From: Blastopirellula sediminis
Lineage (GTDB): Bacteria > Planctomycetota > Planctomycetia > Pirellulales > Pirellulaceae
Assembly (NCBI RefSeq): GCF_020966755.1
Contig: NZ_JAJKFT010000004.1
Location: forward strand, 62,001-126,000
Length of the DNA stretch: 64,000 bases
Direction of reading: 5' to 3'
The notes under the pieces were generated by a model that did not search any database, had not been told where the DNA came from, and saw nothing but the letters and a program-made list of their open reading frames with translations. Below, one piece after another: positions 30,521-39,097 of the stretch. The stretch's first letter is position 1; each line of letters starts with the position of its first letter. Position numbers and translations under genes: made by a program.

Positions 30521-31006
30521 ATGTCGCTAGCGCAAGACTACGCGTTCAGCTCGCTTTCTGACCGCCCCGCCGCTCCTCGAACCTTTCAGCCGAGCGAAAA
30601 CGGAAGCGTTTCGGCCGAAACTTCGACTCCTGCGGCGACGGCTACTGTTGGCCCCAATCCGTTAAATGACGGAACGGCCAAAGATCTCGTCCAGCTCTTC
30701 AAGCTGTTGGCCGACGAAACTCGGCTCCGTATTCTCTGCTTCCTGCTGCAAGAGAAAGAATTGAACGTTCGCACCCTGTGCGAATTGCTTGGCCAAAGCC
30801 AACCGGCCGTCAGTCACCACTTGGCGCTGATGCGCGTCGCGGGACTGGTCGATTCGCGTCGCGACGGCAAGCACAACTTCTACCGAATCCTGCCGGATCG
30901 CGTCGGCGAGCTGTTGGAATTGTTGTTCCAGCACATGCCGGGGGTCGACAATAGCGAACTGCGCGTGCAAGAACACTGCGTACGCTATTTCACCGTTTCG
31001 CAGTAA
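30521..31006 (+). CDS. ArsR-family winged-helix transcriptional regulator
   Basis: A 161-residue protein. The first 55 residues are a Ser/Thr/Pro-rich, probably disordered tail. The ArsR/HTH_5 winged helix follows: LVQLFKLLADETRLRILCFLL, VRTLCELLGQSQPAVSHHLALMRVAGLVDSRR and wing KHNFYRIL. The canonical metal-binding ELCVCDL motif is not present (here ELNVRTLCELL), so the sensed signal is unknown. ATG 30521 has AAGGAA about 11 bases before it. It is divergent from the opp operon across 556 bases; regulation of opp is possible but not shown. Confidence 0.88.
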   Translation: MSLAQDYAFSSLSDRPAAPRTFQPSENGSVSAETSTPAATATVGPNPLNDGTAKDLVQLFKLLADETRLRILCFLLQEKELNVRTLCELLGQSQPAVSHHLALMRVAGLVDSRRDGKHNFYRILPDRVGELLELLFQHMPGVDNSELRVQEHCVRYFTVSQ

Positions 31007-31039
31007 CGCGGCCGTAGAAATGAAGCCAAAGTCGGAGAG

Positions 31040-31076
31040 GCTGGCCGCGAGCGATCAAGGTTTGTTCGCGGCCAGC
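31040..31076 (-). terminator. Hairpin overlapping the 3' end of the TlpA-like gene
   Basis: GCTGGCCGCGA (31040-31050) is the exact complement of TCGCGGCCAGC (31066-31076). The right arm encodes the last residues of the TlpA-like lipoprotein (minus strand) and its stop lies in the loop. Lacking a T-run, it may be a bidirectional barrier between two convergent genes. Confidence 0.55.
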
Positions 31077-31666
31077 AACTCAACGACGAGGCCTTCAACG
31101 TCAGCGTAGGTAAACGCTTCCTCTTCGGAGGCGACGCCCGAGTTGTCGAATCGCTTGGCGAGCGTTCCGTCTTGTGCGTAGACGTAAACCGCTGGCGGCG
31201 ATCCCAGCTTCAATTTCTTGAGCATCGTATCGGCGTCGTCTCCCGCCAGCACGTTGTCGAACGTTGCGCCGAACTTGTCTAAGAACTTCTTGACGTGCGG
31301 GATGTATTCCTCGGCCGGCTTTTTCGGCAGACCGATGTAATCCAAGCTGACGCTGATGCAGACGACGCCCCGGTCGGCGTATTGCCGGTCGAGATCGACT
31401 AGCCCCGGAAACTCTTTCACGCAGGGCGGACAATCGGTCGCCCAGTAGTCGACCACCACCACTTTACCCCGTTGGCTTTCGACCAGCATTCGGATTCCTT
31501 CGTAGTCGAGCACGCGGACGGTCACTTCTTTCGGCGGAGCCGCCGGCGCGACCGTCGCCGGTTCGCTTGTCGAGGCCGACGAGTCTGAGCCGCTTGGCTT
31601 AGCGCAGCCGAGCAGGAGCAGAGAGGGGAGAACGACCGCCAGCAGGTTTCGCAGTAGAGGTTTCAC
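31055..31666 (-). CDS. TlpA/ResA-like thioredoxin lipoprotein
   Basis: A 203-residue lipoprotein precursor: signal peptide with lipobox LLLLGC (Cys21), a Ser/Pro/Ala linker (about 22-48), then a thioredoxin-like fold with the redox motif CPPC in DYWATDCPPCVKEF (about residue 78). The cis-Pro loop is GSPPAVYVY. It is expected to act as a membrane-anchored periplasmic thiol oxidoreductase, for example in cytochrome c maturation. No cytochrome biogenesis gene is adjacent, so the partner is unknown. Confidence 0.88.
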   Translation of the reverse strand: MKPLLRNLLAVVLPSLLLLGCAKPSGSDSSASTSEPATVAPAAPPKEVTVRVLDYEGIRMLVESQRGKVVVVDYWATDCPPCVKEFPGLVDLDRQYADRGVVCISVSLDYIGLPKKPAEEYIPHVKKFLDKFGATFDNVLAGDDADTMLKKLKLGSPPAVYVYAQDGTLAKRFDNSGVASEEEAFTYADVEGLVVELLAANKP

Positions 31667-31751
31667 AGGGCGCCCTTCGCTATCTTTTCGGGATGGGTAG
31701 GTGACACTAGCATAAGGAATTCCCGATTATCGCCCAACAGACCCGGTGCAA

Positions 31752-32252
31752 ATGTCTGATTTTGAACATCTCCGCCATAAACCTCCCTCGGCCCTGGATG
31801 AGCCGCGGCAGCTGATCGTCGCCTGCTGCCAACTGCGGAGTAACGTCAATCTGTCGCGCATCGTCCGAACCGCCTCTTGCTGCGCCGTTTCCCGCGTGAT
31901 CGTGACCGGGAATATGAAAATCGACCCGAAAATTGCCCGGGATGGCGCTGAAAAGCTGCCGATTTCTCGGCATCGCTCGTTGCCGCCGGTATTGCGCGAT
32001 CTGAAGGCCGAAGGGTATCGCCTGGTCGGGCTGGAGCAAACGACTAACTCGCAAGACATTCACCACTTCTCATTCGTCCGCAAGACGGTGCTGGTGATCG
32101 GCAACGAACGGCAAGGAACGCCGGACGACGTTTTGCGACTGCTCGACGACGTGGTCGAGATCCCGGTCTACGGGATGCCTTACAGCTACAACGTGGCGAC
32201 CGCCACTTCGATGGCGCTGTATGAGTTTTGCCGACAGTTTCCGAACGGCTAG
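31752..32252 (+). CDS. TrmH/SpoU-family RNA 2'-O-ribose methyltransferase
   Basis: A 166-residue SPOUT methyltransferase with the three trefoil-knot motifs: NVNLSRIVRTASCCAV (motif 1, Asn/Arg), TVLVIGNERQGTPDDV (motif 2) and IPVYGMPYSYNVATATSMALYE (motif 3, normally SLNVSVAxAIxLYE). It lacks the N-terminal RNA-binding domain of RlmB-type enzymes, so it is a minimal enzyme nearer to TrmL/TrmH; the tRNA or rRNA target is not clear. GTG 31746 is an alternative start. The stop shares the CTAG palindrome with the convergent phosphohexomutase gene. Confidence 0.85.
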   Translation: MSDFEHLRHKPPSALDEPRQLIVACCQLRSNVNLSRIVRTASCCAVSRVIVTGNMKIDPKIARDGAEKLPISRHRSLPPVLRDLKAEGYRLVGLEQTTNSQDIHHFSFVRKTVLVIGNERQGTPDDVLRLLDDVVEIPVYGMPYSYNVATATSMALYEFCRQFPNG

Positions 32253-33592
32253 GCTTGCTGCATTACCTTCGCCGCTTCCTGGCAAAGCTCTTCGGTCCGA
32301 TCGATGGTCGGGCTTTCCGCGATGATGCGAACGATCGGTTCGGTGTTGCTGCCGCGGATCAAAAGCCACGCGTCATGCCAAGCGAAACGCAAGCCGTCGA
32401 GTCGGCTTGATTCGGCGTCCGTAAAGTGAGCGACCAACTTGTCGAGCGATACGGCAAGTTGCTCACGATCGAGCGGCATCGTCGTCTTCAAGATTTCAAA
32501 CCGCGGGATCGAGTCGGTCAGCGTCGCGACCGTTTTGCCCGATGCGGCCATTGAATCGAGGATCAGCGCCATGCCGACGAAGCTGTCGCGGATATAGCCG
32601 ACGCGGGGATCAATCGGGCCGCCGTTTCCTTCGCCCCCGAAAACCGCCTGCTTGGCGATCATCATGTCGGTGACGTTCGCTTCACCAACTGCCGAACGAT
32701 AGATTGGGGCGCCATGCTTTTTGGCGATCGCCTCGTTCATCAAACTGGTGGCGCAGTTGATTACCACCGGGCCTTGGCGACTCGCCAAAACATGGTTCAA
32801 ACAAAGGGCGACCGTATACTCTTCGCCGATGTAGCGCCCGGCCGAGTCGATGATCGCCAAGCGGTCGGCGTCAGGGTCTTGGCAAAAGCCGATATCGGCG
32901 CCTGACTCGACGATCTTGGCGCAAACGCCTTGCAGGTTGGTTTCGGTCGGCTCCGGCGTATGGAGGAAATTGCCGCTCGCTTTGTCCCCCAGGATCTCAA
33001 AATCGCAGCCGAGCGCTTCTAGTAGTTTTCGCCCCAGCAAGCTGCCGGCGCCTTCGTTGGAATCGAGCAGAACGCGGAACTTCCGCTTTTGAATGCGGGC
33101 GACGTCGACGATCGCCAGGACGCTTTCCAGATGTTTGGAAAGCGTATCTTCGCAAAGGGTCGACGAGCCGAGCGAATCGTGCGGCGCCCAGTTCGGCTCG
33201 CCAGTGCGATAGGCGTTCAGCACCAGTTCTCCCCGGGCGGCCGGAATGACGCGACCGTCGGGGCCCATCAGCTTGATGCCGTTGTACTGGGGTGGGTTGT
33301 GACTGGCCGAGATTTGGACGGCGCCGCCGCAGCCATATTGTCGGGTTAGTACGCCAACTGTCGGAGTGGCGGCGATATCGGCTTGAATGACGTCGCGGCC
33401 GCAGAAGGCGAGGGTCCCGGCGATCAGTTCTGCCAATGGTTTGCCGCTGGGACGACCGTCGCGTGCGATCAGGATCGGGCCCGGCGCCGCTTCTCCCGCA
33501 AAAGCGGCGACGTACTTGACGGCGATCTCCGGCGTCAGCGACTCGCCGACGACTCCCCGCAAGCCAGAAACGCTGATGATCGGGTCCTTCAC
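32249..33592 (-). CDS. Phosphoglucosamine mutase/phosphomannomutase family enzyme (GlmM-like)
   Basis: A 447-residue alpha-D-phosphohexomutase. Four signatures: the phospho-Ser loop QISASHNPPQYNG (about residue 100), Mg2+ loop CQDPDADRLA, sugar loop GGEGNGG and phosphate loop RGSNTEPIVR. The loops fit GlmM/archaeal-type phosphomannomutase. Start GTG 33592 has AAGGAAGAAG immediately upstream; an ATG at 33679 would add 29 residues not typical of the family. GlmM would supply glucosamine-1-phosphate for UDP-GlcNAc (murein precursor, lipid A); substrate assignment is inference. It is divergent from the second phosphohexomutase gene. Confidence 0.88.
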   Translation of the reverse strand: MKDPIISVSGLRGVVGESLTPEIAVKYVAAFAGEAAPGPILIARDGRPSGKPLAELIAGTLAFCGRDVIQADIAATPTVGVLTRQYGCGGAVQISASHNPPQYNGIKLMGPDGRVIPAARGELVLNAYRTGEPNWAPHDSLGSSTLCEDTLSKHLESVLAIVDVARIQKRKFRVLLDSNEGAGSLLGRKLLEALGCDFEILGDKASGNFLHTPEPTETNLQGVCAKIVESGADIGFCQDPDADRLAIIDSAGRYIGEEYTVALCLNHVLASRQGPVVINCATSLMNEAIAKKHGAPIYRSAVGEANVTDMMIAKQAVFGGEGNGGPIDPRVGYIRDSFVGMALILDSMAASGKTVATLTDSIPRFEILKTTMPLDREQLAVSLDKLVAHFTDAESSRLDGLRFAWHDAWLLIRGSNTEPIVRIIAESPTIDRTEELCQEAAKVMQQA

Positions 33593-33770
33593 GGCTTCTT
33601 CCTTCTGATTTGGTGCGATCGCAAAATCGGCGGCACTCCGTAACCGTTCAATTTCCCAGCAGAAGCGCAGCGAAGTCAAGAGCGGACCGCCGATGCCCGA
33701 TTGAAGCGACTTCCCTTTCCCCCGTAAAATCGGGGTCGAAAATTACTGCCGTACTGCTGAAGGAGCACTG

Positions 33771-35579
33771 ATGTCGAGCGAAGTCGATTCGTTGTTGAGC
33801 CAAATCCAAGGGGCGGTCGCCGCCGAAAAAGTTACCGCCAGCGCCGCGGAAAACATCAAAATCTGGCTCACCCAATCCCGGTACGCGACGTACGCTTCGC
33901 AAGTCGCCGAGCTTATCAAGAAAGAGGAATGGCAAGCCCTCGACGATGCGTTCTGGACCGTCATTCCGTTCGGTACCGGCGGTCGCCGCGGTCGGATGTA
34001 TCCGATCGGATCGAATGCGATTAACGAACGAACCATCGGCGAAAGTGCTCAAGGTCTCGCTTCGTACGTGAAGGAAACGGTCGAAGGTCCGTTGTCGTGC
34101 GGGATCGCCTACGACACGCGGCATCGTTCCCGCGAGTTCGCCGAGCTGTGTGCCCGGATCATGGTCGCCAATGGGATCAAGGTTTACTTCCTGGACGACT
34201 ATCGCAGCACGCCGGAACTGTCGTTCCTGGTCCGCTACAAGAAGTGCAGCTGCGGCATCATGGTGACGGCGAGTCACAACCCGCCGAGCGACAATGCGGT
34301 GAAGGTTTACTGGTCGACCGGCGGCCAGGTTCTGCCGCCGCATGACAAAGCGATCATCGACCGCGTGATGAACGTCGAAGAACTGCCGCTGGAGGTCAAC
34401 TTTGACGACGCGGTCGCCAGCGGAAACGTCGAAATCTGCACCGCCGAAGTCGACGCCGCGTTTATCGAAAACGTGAAAGGGCAGCGCTTCGCTGGGCCGC
34501 GCGATTTGAAGCTGATCTACTCGCCGCTGCATGGGGTCGGCGCTTCGGCGGTGATTCCGGCGCTGAAGGCGGACGGCTTTACCGACGTCGAAATCTACGG
34601 TCCGCACGCCGAACCGAACGGCGATTTTCCGAACGTACCGGGACATGTCTCGAATCCCGAGAACCCGCAAGTCTTTGACGCGATTATCGAACGCGCAAAA
34701 GAGGCCGGCGCCGAGTTCGTTCTGGCGACCGACCCGGACTGCGATCGGGTCGGCTGCGCCGCTCCGGTGACGTCCGATCTGCAAGGTGAATGGCGGACCT
34801 TCAACGGCAATCAGATCGGCGCCCTGCTGTGCGATTATGTTCTTAGCAAGAAAAAGGCTGGGGGCGGAGTTGCGGCCGACAACTACGTGATCAAAACGTT
34901 GGTCACCACCGAGATGGTTCGCCGCATCGCCGATAGCTACGGCGTGAAGACCTATGGCAATTTGCAGGTTGGCTTCAAGTACATCGGCGGCACCATGGAC
35001 GAAGTCGGCCCTGACAACTTCCTGTTTGGCTGCGAAGAGTCGCACGGCTATTTGGTCGGGCAGTACGCTCGCGACAAAGACGCCGCGGTGGCTTCGATGC
35101 TGCTGTGCGAACTGGCGGCCGACTGCAAAGCGAATGGGCAAACGCTGCACGAAAAGATGGAGTCGCTTTGGTGGCAACATGGCTACCATGCCGAGCACCT
35201 GCTGAACCAGAAGATGGAAGGTTCGGAAGGGATGGCCAACATGAAAAAGTTGATGGCCAAGTTCCGCGAACAGCCGCCGAATTCGCTGGGGGGACTCAAG
35301 TTGCTCCGCGTCCGCGACTACAAGAACGACGTTATCGTCTCGGCTGCCGGAGAAAAATCGCCGCTGAACGGACCTCCCGGAGACATGGTGATTCTTGACC
35401 TGGAAGAGGGGAATTACGTCGCGGTTCGCCCGTCAGGGACCGAGCCGAAGGTGAAGTTCTACATGTTCACCTACGTCGAGCCGGAACAACTGTCGCTGCT
35501 CGAGATGGCGATGTCGGCGATGGAAGAGCGAATTGCCGCCTTTGAAAGAGAGCTGAAAGCGTTCACCGCCGCGATCTAA
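33771..35579 (+). CDS. Phosphoglucomutase/phosphomannomutase (PGM-type, long form)
   Basis: A 602-residue phosphohexomutase of the PgcA/PGM2 type. The phospho-Ser loop is VTASHNPPSDNAVKVYW (about residue 165), Mg2+ loop ATDPDCDRVG, sugar loop GCEESHGYL and phosphate loop RPSGTEPKVKFY. It interconverts glucose-1- and glucose-6-phosphate, linking glycolysis to glycogen and nucleotide sugars. The first 60 residues are an extra helical segment. It is transcribed divergently from the GlmM-like paralogue across about 180 bases, suggesting shared control. It ends at a strong terminator. Confidence 0.92.
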   Translation: MSSEVDSLLSQIQGAVAAEKVTASAAENIKIWLTQSRYATYASQVAELIKKEEWQALDDAFWTVIPFGTGGRRGRMYPIGSNAINERTIGESAQGLASYVKETVEGPLSCGIAYDTRHRSREFAELCARIMVANGIKVYFLDDYRSTPELSFLVRYKKCSCGIMVTASHNPPSDNAVKVYWSTGGQVLPPHDKAIIDRVMNVEELPLEVNFDDAVASGNVEICTAEVDAAFIENVKGQRFAGPRDLKLIYSPLHGVGASAVIPALKADGFTDVEIYGPHAEPNGDFPNVPGHVSNPENPQVFDAIIERAKEAGAEFVLATDPDCDRVGCAAPVTSDLQGEWRTFNGNQIGALLCDYVLSKKKAGGGVAADNYVIKTLVTTEMVRRIADSYGVKTYGNLQVGFKYIGGTMDEVGPDNFLFGCEESHGYLVGQYARDKDAAVASMLLCELAADCKANGQTLHEKMESLWWQHGYHAEHLLNQKMEGSEGMANMKKLMAKFREQPPNSLGGLKLLRVRDYKNDVIVSAAGEKSPLNGPPGDMVILDLEEGNYVAVRPSGTEPKVKFYMFTYVEPEQLSLLEMAMSAMEERIAAFERELKAFTAAI

Positions 35580-35618
35580 GCGAAAACCGGCCCTGCCCGA
35601 ATTTTGCCGACGCTCTAC

Positions 35619-35650
35619 AATGAGGGAGAACTTTTTCTCCCTCATTTTTT
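35619..35650 (+). terminator. Rho-independent terminator between the phosphoglucomutase gene and uvrC
   Basis: A 10-bp stem AATGAGGGAG (35619-35628) with CTCCCTCATT (35637-35646), 8-base loop, T-tract through 35650. The uvrC ATG follows only 7 bases after the T-tract. Confidence 0.92.
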
Positions 35651-35656
35651 GCGCGC

Positions 35657-37033
35657 ATGTCCGACTCCGCCGAAACTCCGCCCCCCGCCGAAAACCGCTC
35701 TACTGAGGGGAAGCCGCAAGAGCATGTCCCCTTCACACTGGCGGCCGATAAGGTGCGCAAGTTTCCGACCACCCCAGGCGTCTACCTGATGAAGGACGCC
35801 CAAGGACGTGTGATCTACGTCGGCAAAGCGAAGAACCTCCGAAGCCGGGCCAGCAGCTATTTCAACGCCGAAGCGGCGGTCGATATTCGGACCGGCTATT
35901 GGGTCGGAGAGATCGCCGATGCTGACTACGTCGAAACCGACAGCGAAGTCGACGCACTCTTGATGGAATCGCGGCTGATCAAAGACATCCAGCCGAAGTT
36001 CAACAAAGATCTCAAAGACGACAAGTCGTTCCCTTACCTGATGATCACGCAGCGGGAAGACTTTCCCCGCGTCGAGTTCACCCGCGAGCCGCAAGAGAAG
36101 AACGCCAAGCTTTACGGACCTTTTGCGAGCGCCGGGGCATTGCGCGGCGCGATTCAAGTGCTGCAGCGGATCTTCAAGTTTCGGACCTGTAGTCTCGATA
36201 TCGACGAAAACGACGAACGGTGGCGCTGGTTCCGTCCTTGCCTGCTCGCGAGCATCAATCAATGCACCGCTCCCTGCAATCTACGGATCACCAAAGAAGA
36301 ATATCGCAAAGACATCCGCCGCTTGCAGATGTTTTTGGAAGGGAGTCGCGATCGACTGCTGAAGCAACTGCGGGAAGAGATGCTCGAAGCGTCGAAGGCT
36401 TTGCAGTTTGAAAAAGCGGCGAAGCTACGGGACGAGATCGATATGCTCGAGCGACTCGATGAGCGGGGGGAACTCGAGACGCATGCTCAGCCCGAAGTCT
36501 TTTACATCGATCCAAAAAAAGGATTGGCCGGGCTGCGGAAAGTGTTGCAACTCTCGAGCACGCCGCGGTCGATCGAAGGGGTCGACATCGCCCACCTGCA
36601 AGGAGGCGAGACGGTCGCGAGCCTGGTTCAATTCCTCGACGGATTGCCGTTCAAGCCGGGCTATCGCCGCTACAAGATCAAGGGGGTCAAAGGGGTCGAC
36701 GACTTTCGCAGCATCCACGAAGTCGTCGCGCGGCGATTCAAAAAGCTGCATGCCGAAGGGGAAGTCTTTCCCGACATTCTGCTGATCGACGGCGGCAAGG
36801 GGCAGTTGAACGCCGCACTCGCCGCGTTTCGCGATTTGCAAATTGAACCGCCGACGTTGATTTCGCTCGCCAAGAAGGAAGAAGAAATCTTCCGCCCCGG
36901 CGAGTCGGAACCATTGCGACTGAGCCGCCACGCCTATGCGCTGCGGCTGTTGCAATACGTGCGCGATGAGGCCCACCGCTTCGCGCAGCACTACCACCAC
37001 ATTCTGCGCAGCAAGAGTACGTTTGGCGAATGA
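35657..37033 (+). CDS. uvrC: Excinuclease ABC subunit C, short form lacking the C-terminal HhH domain
   Basis: A 458-residue UvrC (usual length about 600). In order: GIY-YIG nuclease (PGVYLMKDAQGRVIYVGKAK, about 41-60), the Cys region RPCLLASINQCTAPC (about 193-207), UVR/UvrB-binding helices (about 235-270) and the RNase H-like 5'-nuclease with its Asp/His set: GVDIAHLQGG, DDFRSIHEVVARRF, DILLIDGGKGQL and RDEAHRFAQHYH. The protein stops 15 residues after that His; the tandem helix-hairpin-helix is absent and there is no room for it before the convergent slyD. There is no Shine-Dalgarno; the start follows the upstream terminator. Confidence 0.93.
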   Translation: MSDSAETPPPAENRSTEGKPQEHVPFTLAADKVRKFPTTPGVYLMKDAQGRVIYVGKAKNLRSRASSYFNAEAAVDIRTGYWVGEIADADYVETDSEVDALLMESRLIKDIQPKFNKDLKDDKSFPYLMITQREDFPRVEFTREPQEKNAKLYGPFASAGALRGAIQVLQRIFKFRTCSLDIDENDERWRWFRPCLLASINQCTAPCNLRITKEEYRKDIRRLQMFLEGSRDRLLKQLREEMLEASKALQFEKAAKLRDEIDMLERLDERGELETHAQPEVFYIDPKKGLAGLRKVLQLSSTPRSIEGVDIAHLQGGETVASLVQFLDGLPFKPGYRRYKIKGVKGVDDFRSIHEVVARRFKKLHAEGEVFPDILLIDGGKGQLNAALAAFRDLQIEPPTLISLAKKEEEIFRPGESEPLRLSRHAYALRLLQYVRDEAHRFAQHYHHILRSKSTFGE

Positions 37034-37051
37034 CCGGGCCCGGCTCGTCCG

Positions 37052-37519
37052 TTAGTGGACGTGCCCGTGGTCGATTTCTTCCGGGGTCGCTTCGCGGACG
37101 TCGCGGACGACGACATCAAAGTGCAGCGTCATTCCGGCCAGGGGATGATTGCGGTCGACGATGGCGACGCCGTCGCCAACTTGGGTTACGACCGCGGCGA
37201 ACTCTCCATCTTCTTCCGTTTCGAGGACCAGCTCCATGCCGACTTGGACTTGGCTCGGATCTTCGAAAGCGGTGAGTTCGATCTCCATGACGTCGTCTTC
37301 GTCATACTCGCCATAGCCTTGGTCCGGCGAAACGACAATCTGGAAGATGTCTCCCGTCTTCTTGCCTTCCAGCGCAGACTCCATGCCGGGGATCAGGGCG
37401 CCGATCCCGTGGAGGTAGACAAGCGGATCGCCTCCGCTAGAGGTGTCGATCAATTCGCCGTCGTCGTCCTTCAGGGTGTAGTCGATGGTGACGACCGAGT
37501 TTTTTCCAATATTCATCAT
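37052..37519 (-). CDS. slyD: SlyD-like FKBP-type peptidyl-prolyl cis-trans isomerase
   Basis: A 155-residue two-domain PPIase/chaperone. Residues 1-70 and 120-150 form the FKBP part (VVTIDYTLKDDDGELIDTS, LIPGMESALEGKKTGD, HPLAGMTLHFDVVV), with the inserted IF chaperone flap in between (about 70-120, YGEYDEDDVMEIEL...). The His-rich metal-binding tail of E. coli SlyD is reduced to HGHVH. The start may be either of two adjacent ATGs (37519 or 37516). It converges on uvrC with an 18-base gap. Confidence 0.93.
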   Translation of the reverse strand: MMNIGKNSVVTIDYTLKDDDGELIDTSSGGDPLVYLHGIGALIPGMESALEGKKTGDIFQIVVSPDQGYGEYDEDDVMEIELTAFEDPSQVQVGMELVLETEEDGEFAAVVTQVGDGVAIVDRNHPLAGMTLHFDVVVRDVREATPEEIDHGHVH

Positions 37520-37774
37520 GCAGCCCTAGTAAAGAAAGATTGCCTGTAGTCTAAGTTCCCCGGGCCCTTCTAGCTAGTTGCAAATGCGAGGGAACGCCTA
37601 ATTGCCGTTTTTCCGCCAGATTCGTGATTTAGCGGTTGTTCAGGCTGTTCCTGGGGACTTGCGAAAAGATTGCGGAAACGCAAGCACTTCTCTTTTCCGT
37701 TTGCGGCGACGGAATCGATAACAAAAGGGCGGGGAGCACGGAAAGAGCACGCAATTACGCCACGGAGGAAATCT

Positions 37775-38914
37775 ATGTCAACTCGTTCGAAATATCACGA
37801 TTCCAACGATCTTTACGCTTCTAGCGACGAACGATCAGGATTCGTTACCTTCGCCCTGGTCTTGCTCGGCATCGCAGCCGGCGCCGCGGGCGGGATGTTC
37901 TTCGCTCAGCGAGACTTTCATCGCGAGCTCGCTTCGCTGAAGTCGGAACTTGCCGAGTCGCGTCACGACATTCAAGTCTTGACCGGATATGCGGACGACG
38001 CCGCGAAGACCAATTCTTTGCTGGGACAGTTGCGCCGTCAGCGCACGTCGCTGGCTGAAAACCAACTGCTGGCCGGCGAACTGGAACATACGCTCGCTAA
38101 GGTCGAAGCGGCCGCTTCGCGAATCGACGACGCCAACGCGGTGTTGGCTCGCATGGAAGAGCTGCAACAGCAGATCGTGAATCAACAATGCCTGGCCAGC
38201 GAACTGGCGGCCGCCCTCGATCAGCAGAAGATGGTTCAGTACCAGCTGATTGACCTGGCGTCGGCCCACGATTCGGCCAAGCGTTCGCTCGACGCCCTCG
38301 CCCACAACCAGGCGAAGATGCAGCACATCGCCGGATCGCTCGAAGAAAACGAGCTGACGGTCGATCGGGTCGCCAGCGTTCTGGATAAGCAGTTGCAACT
38401 AAGCGACGACATCGCTTCGGCCCAATCGGCCCTCGATCTGGCGGCGGAAGTCGCGGCCGATTCGGCCGAACTGCACGGCGTGCTGGCCGACAATCGTCGC
38501 AACTCGGAACAGGCTTTGTCTTCGCTCGACGAGATGGTCTGGATTTGCGAGTACCTGAACGCTCAATCGCCGCGACTGGCGATTACCCAAGCGAATTTGC
38601 GTCAGATTGACGAGATTCAGAAGGAAGCGGCGACGCTGAGCGATTCGATCGGCGGCCTGGTGGAAAACGTCGAAACGATTCGCGGTCTGAATCGCTCGCT
38701 CTCTTCGATCGTGACGACGACCGTCGGCATGCGAAGCGGCCTGGCCGAAATTATGTTGCTCGAACCGGCCGTCCGTCAGTTGGTTACCAACCATCGGGAA
38801 CTGGAGCAACTGGTGAATCAGACGCAGCAACTTGATGTGCAGACGCGGGCCAAACAGCTGATCGCCGAGTACGAGGAGGTAAAGGAACCGGTGTACGTCA
38901 GCCAGAAACCGTAG
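37775..38914 (+). CDS. Membrane-anchored coiled-coil protein of unknown function
   Basis: A 379-residue protein: polar N-terminus, one transmembrane helix (about residues 23-45, FVTFALVLLGIAAGAAGGMFF), then almost entirely heptad-like Leu/Ala/Gln/Glu-rich helix (about 50-375), with recurring units such as ELEHTLAKVEAAASRIDDAN. The layout, a short cytoplasmic tail and a long periplasmic coiled coil, resembles structural or signalling scaffolds, but I recognise no family. The start is firm: GGAGGA 6 bases before ATG 37775. It is monocistronic. Confidence 0.8.
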   Translation: MSTRSKYHDSNDLYASSDERSGFVTFALVLLGIAAGAAGGMFFAQRDFHRELASLKSELAESRHDIQVLTGYADDAAKTNSLLGQLRRQRTSLAENQLLAGELEHTLAKVEAAASRIDDANAVLARMEELQQQIVNQQCLASELAAALDQQKMVQYQLIDLASAHDSAKRSLDALAHNQAKMQHIAGSLEENELTVDRVASVLDKQLQLSDDIASAQSALDLAAEVAADSAELHGVLADNRRNSEQALSSLDEMVWICEYLNAQSPRLAITQANLRQIDEIQKEAATLSDSIGGLVENVETIRGLNRSLSSIVTTTVGMRSGLAEIMLLEPAVRQLVTNHRELEQLVNQTQQLDVQTRAKQLIAEYEEVKEPVYVSQKP

Positions 38915-39046
38915 TAGGGCAAGATCCGTGGTGGTGCGAGAGGGCGCCGTCGGCGTAACGCCCCGTGGCAACGACTCGTTTCTTTCTCCTCTCTTCTCCG
39001 TGGCAGCCATGGGAGAGGGAACGAGCAAAGCGGAGCGTCGGCGGCA

Positions 39047-39075
39047 GGGATCAGCGAGGCAAGGTCGCTGATCCC
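39047..39075. terminator. Hairpin between convergent genes
   Basis: A perfect 11-bp stem (GGGATCAGCGA, 39047-39057, with TCGCTGATCCC, 39065-39075), loop GGCAAGG, in the gap between the coiled-coil gene and the convergent DUF1501 gene. It has no T-run; a bidirectional terminator or a single REP-like unit. Confidence 0.5.
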
Positions 39076-39097
39076 CGAGGCGAAAACGAATCCCGTC

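Noticed and set aside
33648-35198. 516-codon open frame opposite the phosphoglucomutase gene
   Set aside because: The plus strand encodes a complete phosphohexomutase with all catalytic loops. The antisense frame is low-complexity Arg/Asp/Val-rich sequence typical of shadows in GC-rich genes.
37020-37051. Frameshifted remainder of uvrC after its stop
   Set aside because: Only 18 bases separate the uvrC stop from the convergent slyD stop, and slyD is intact, so no HhH-coding remnant can be there.
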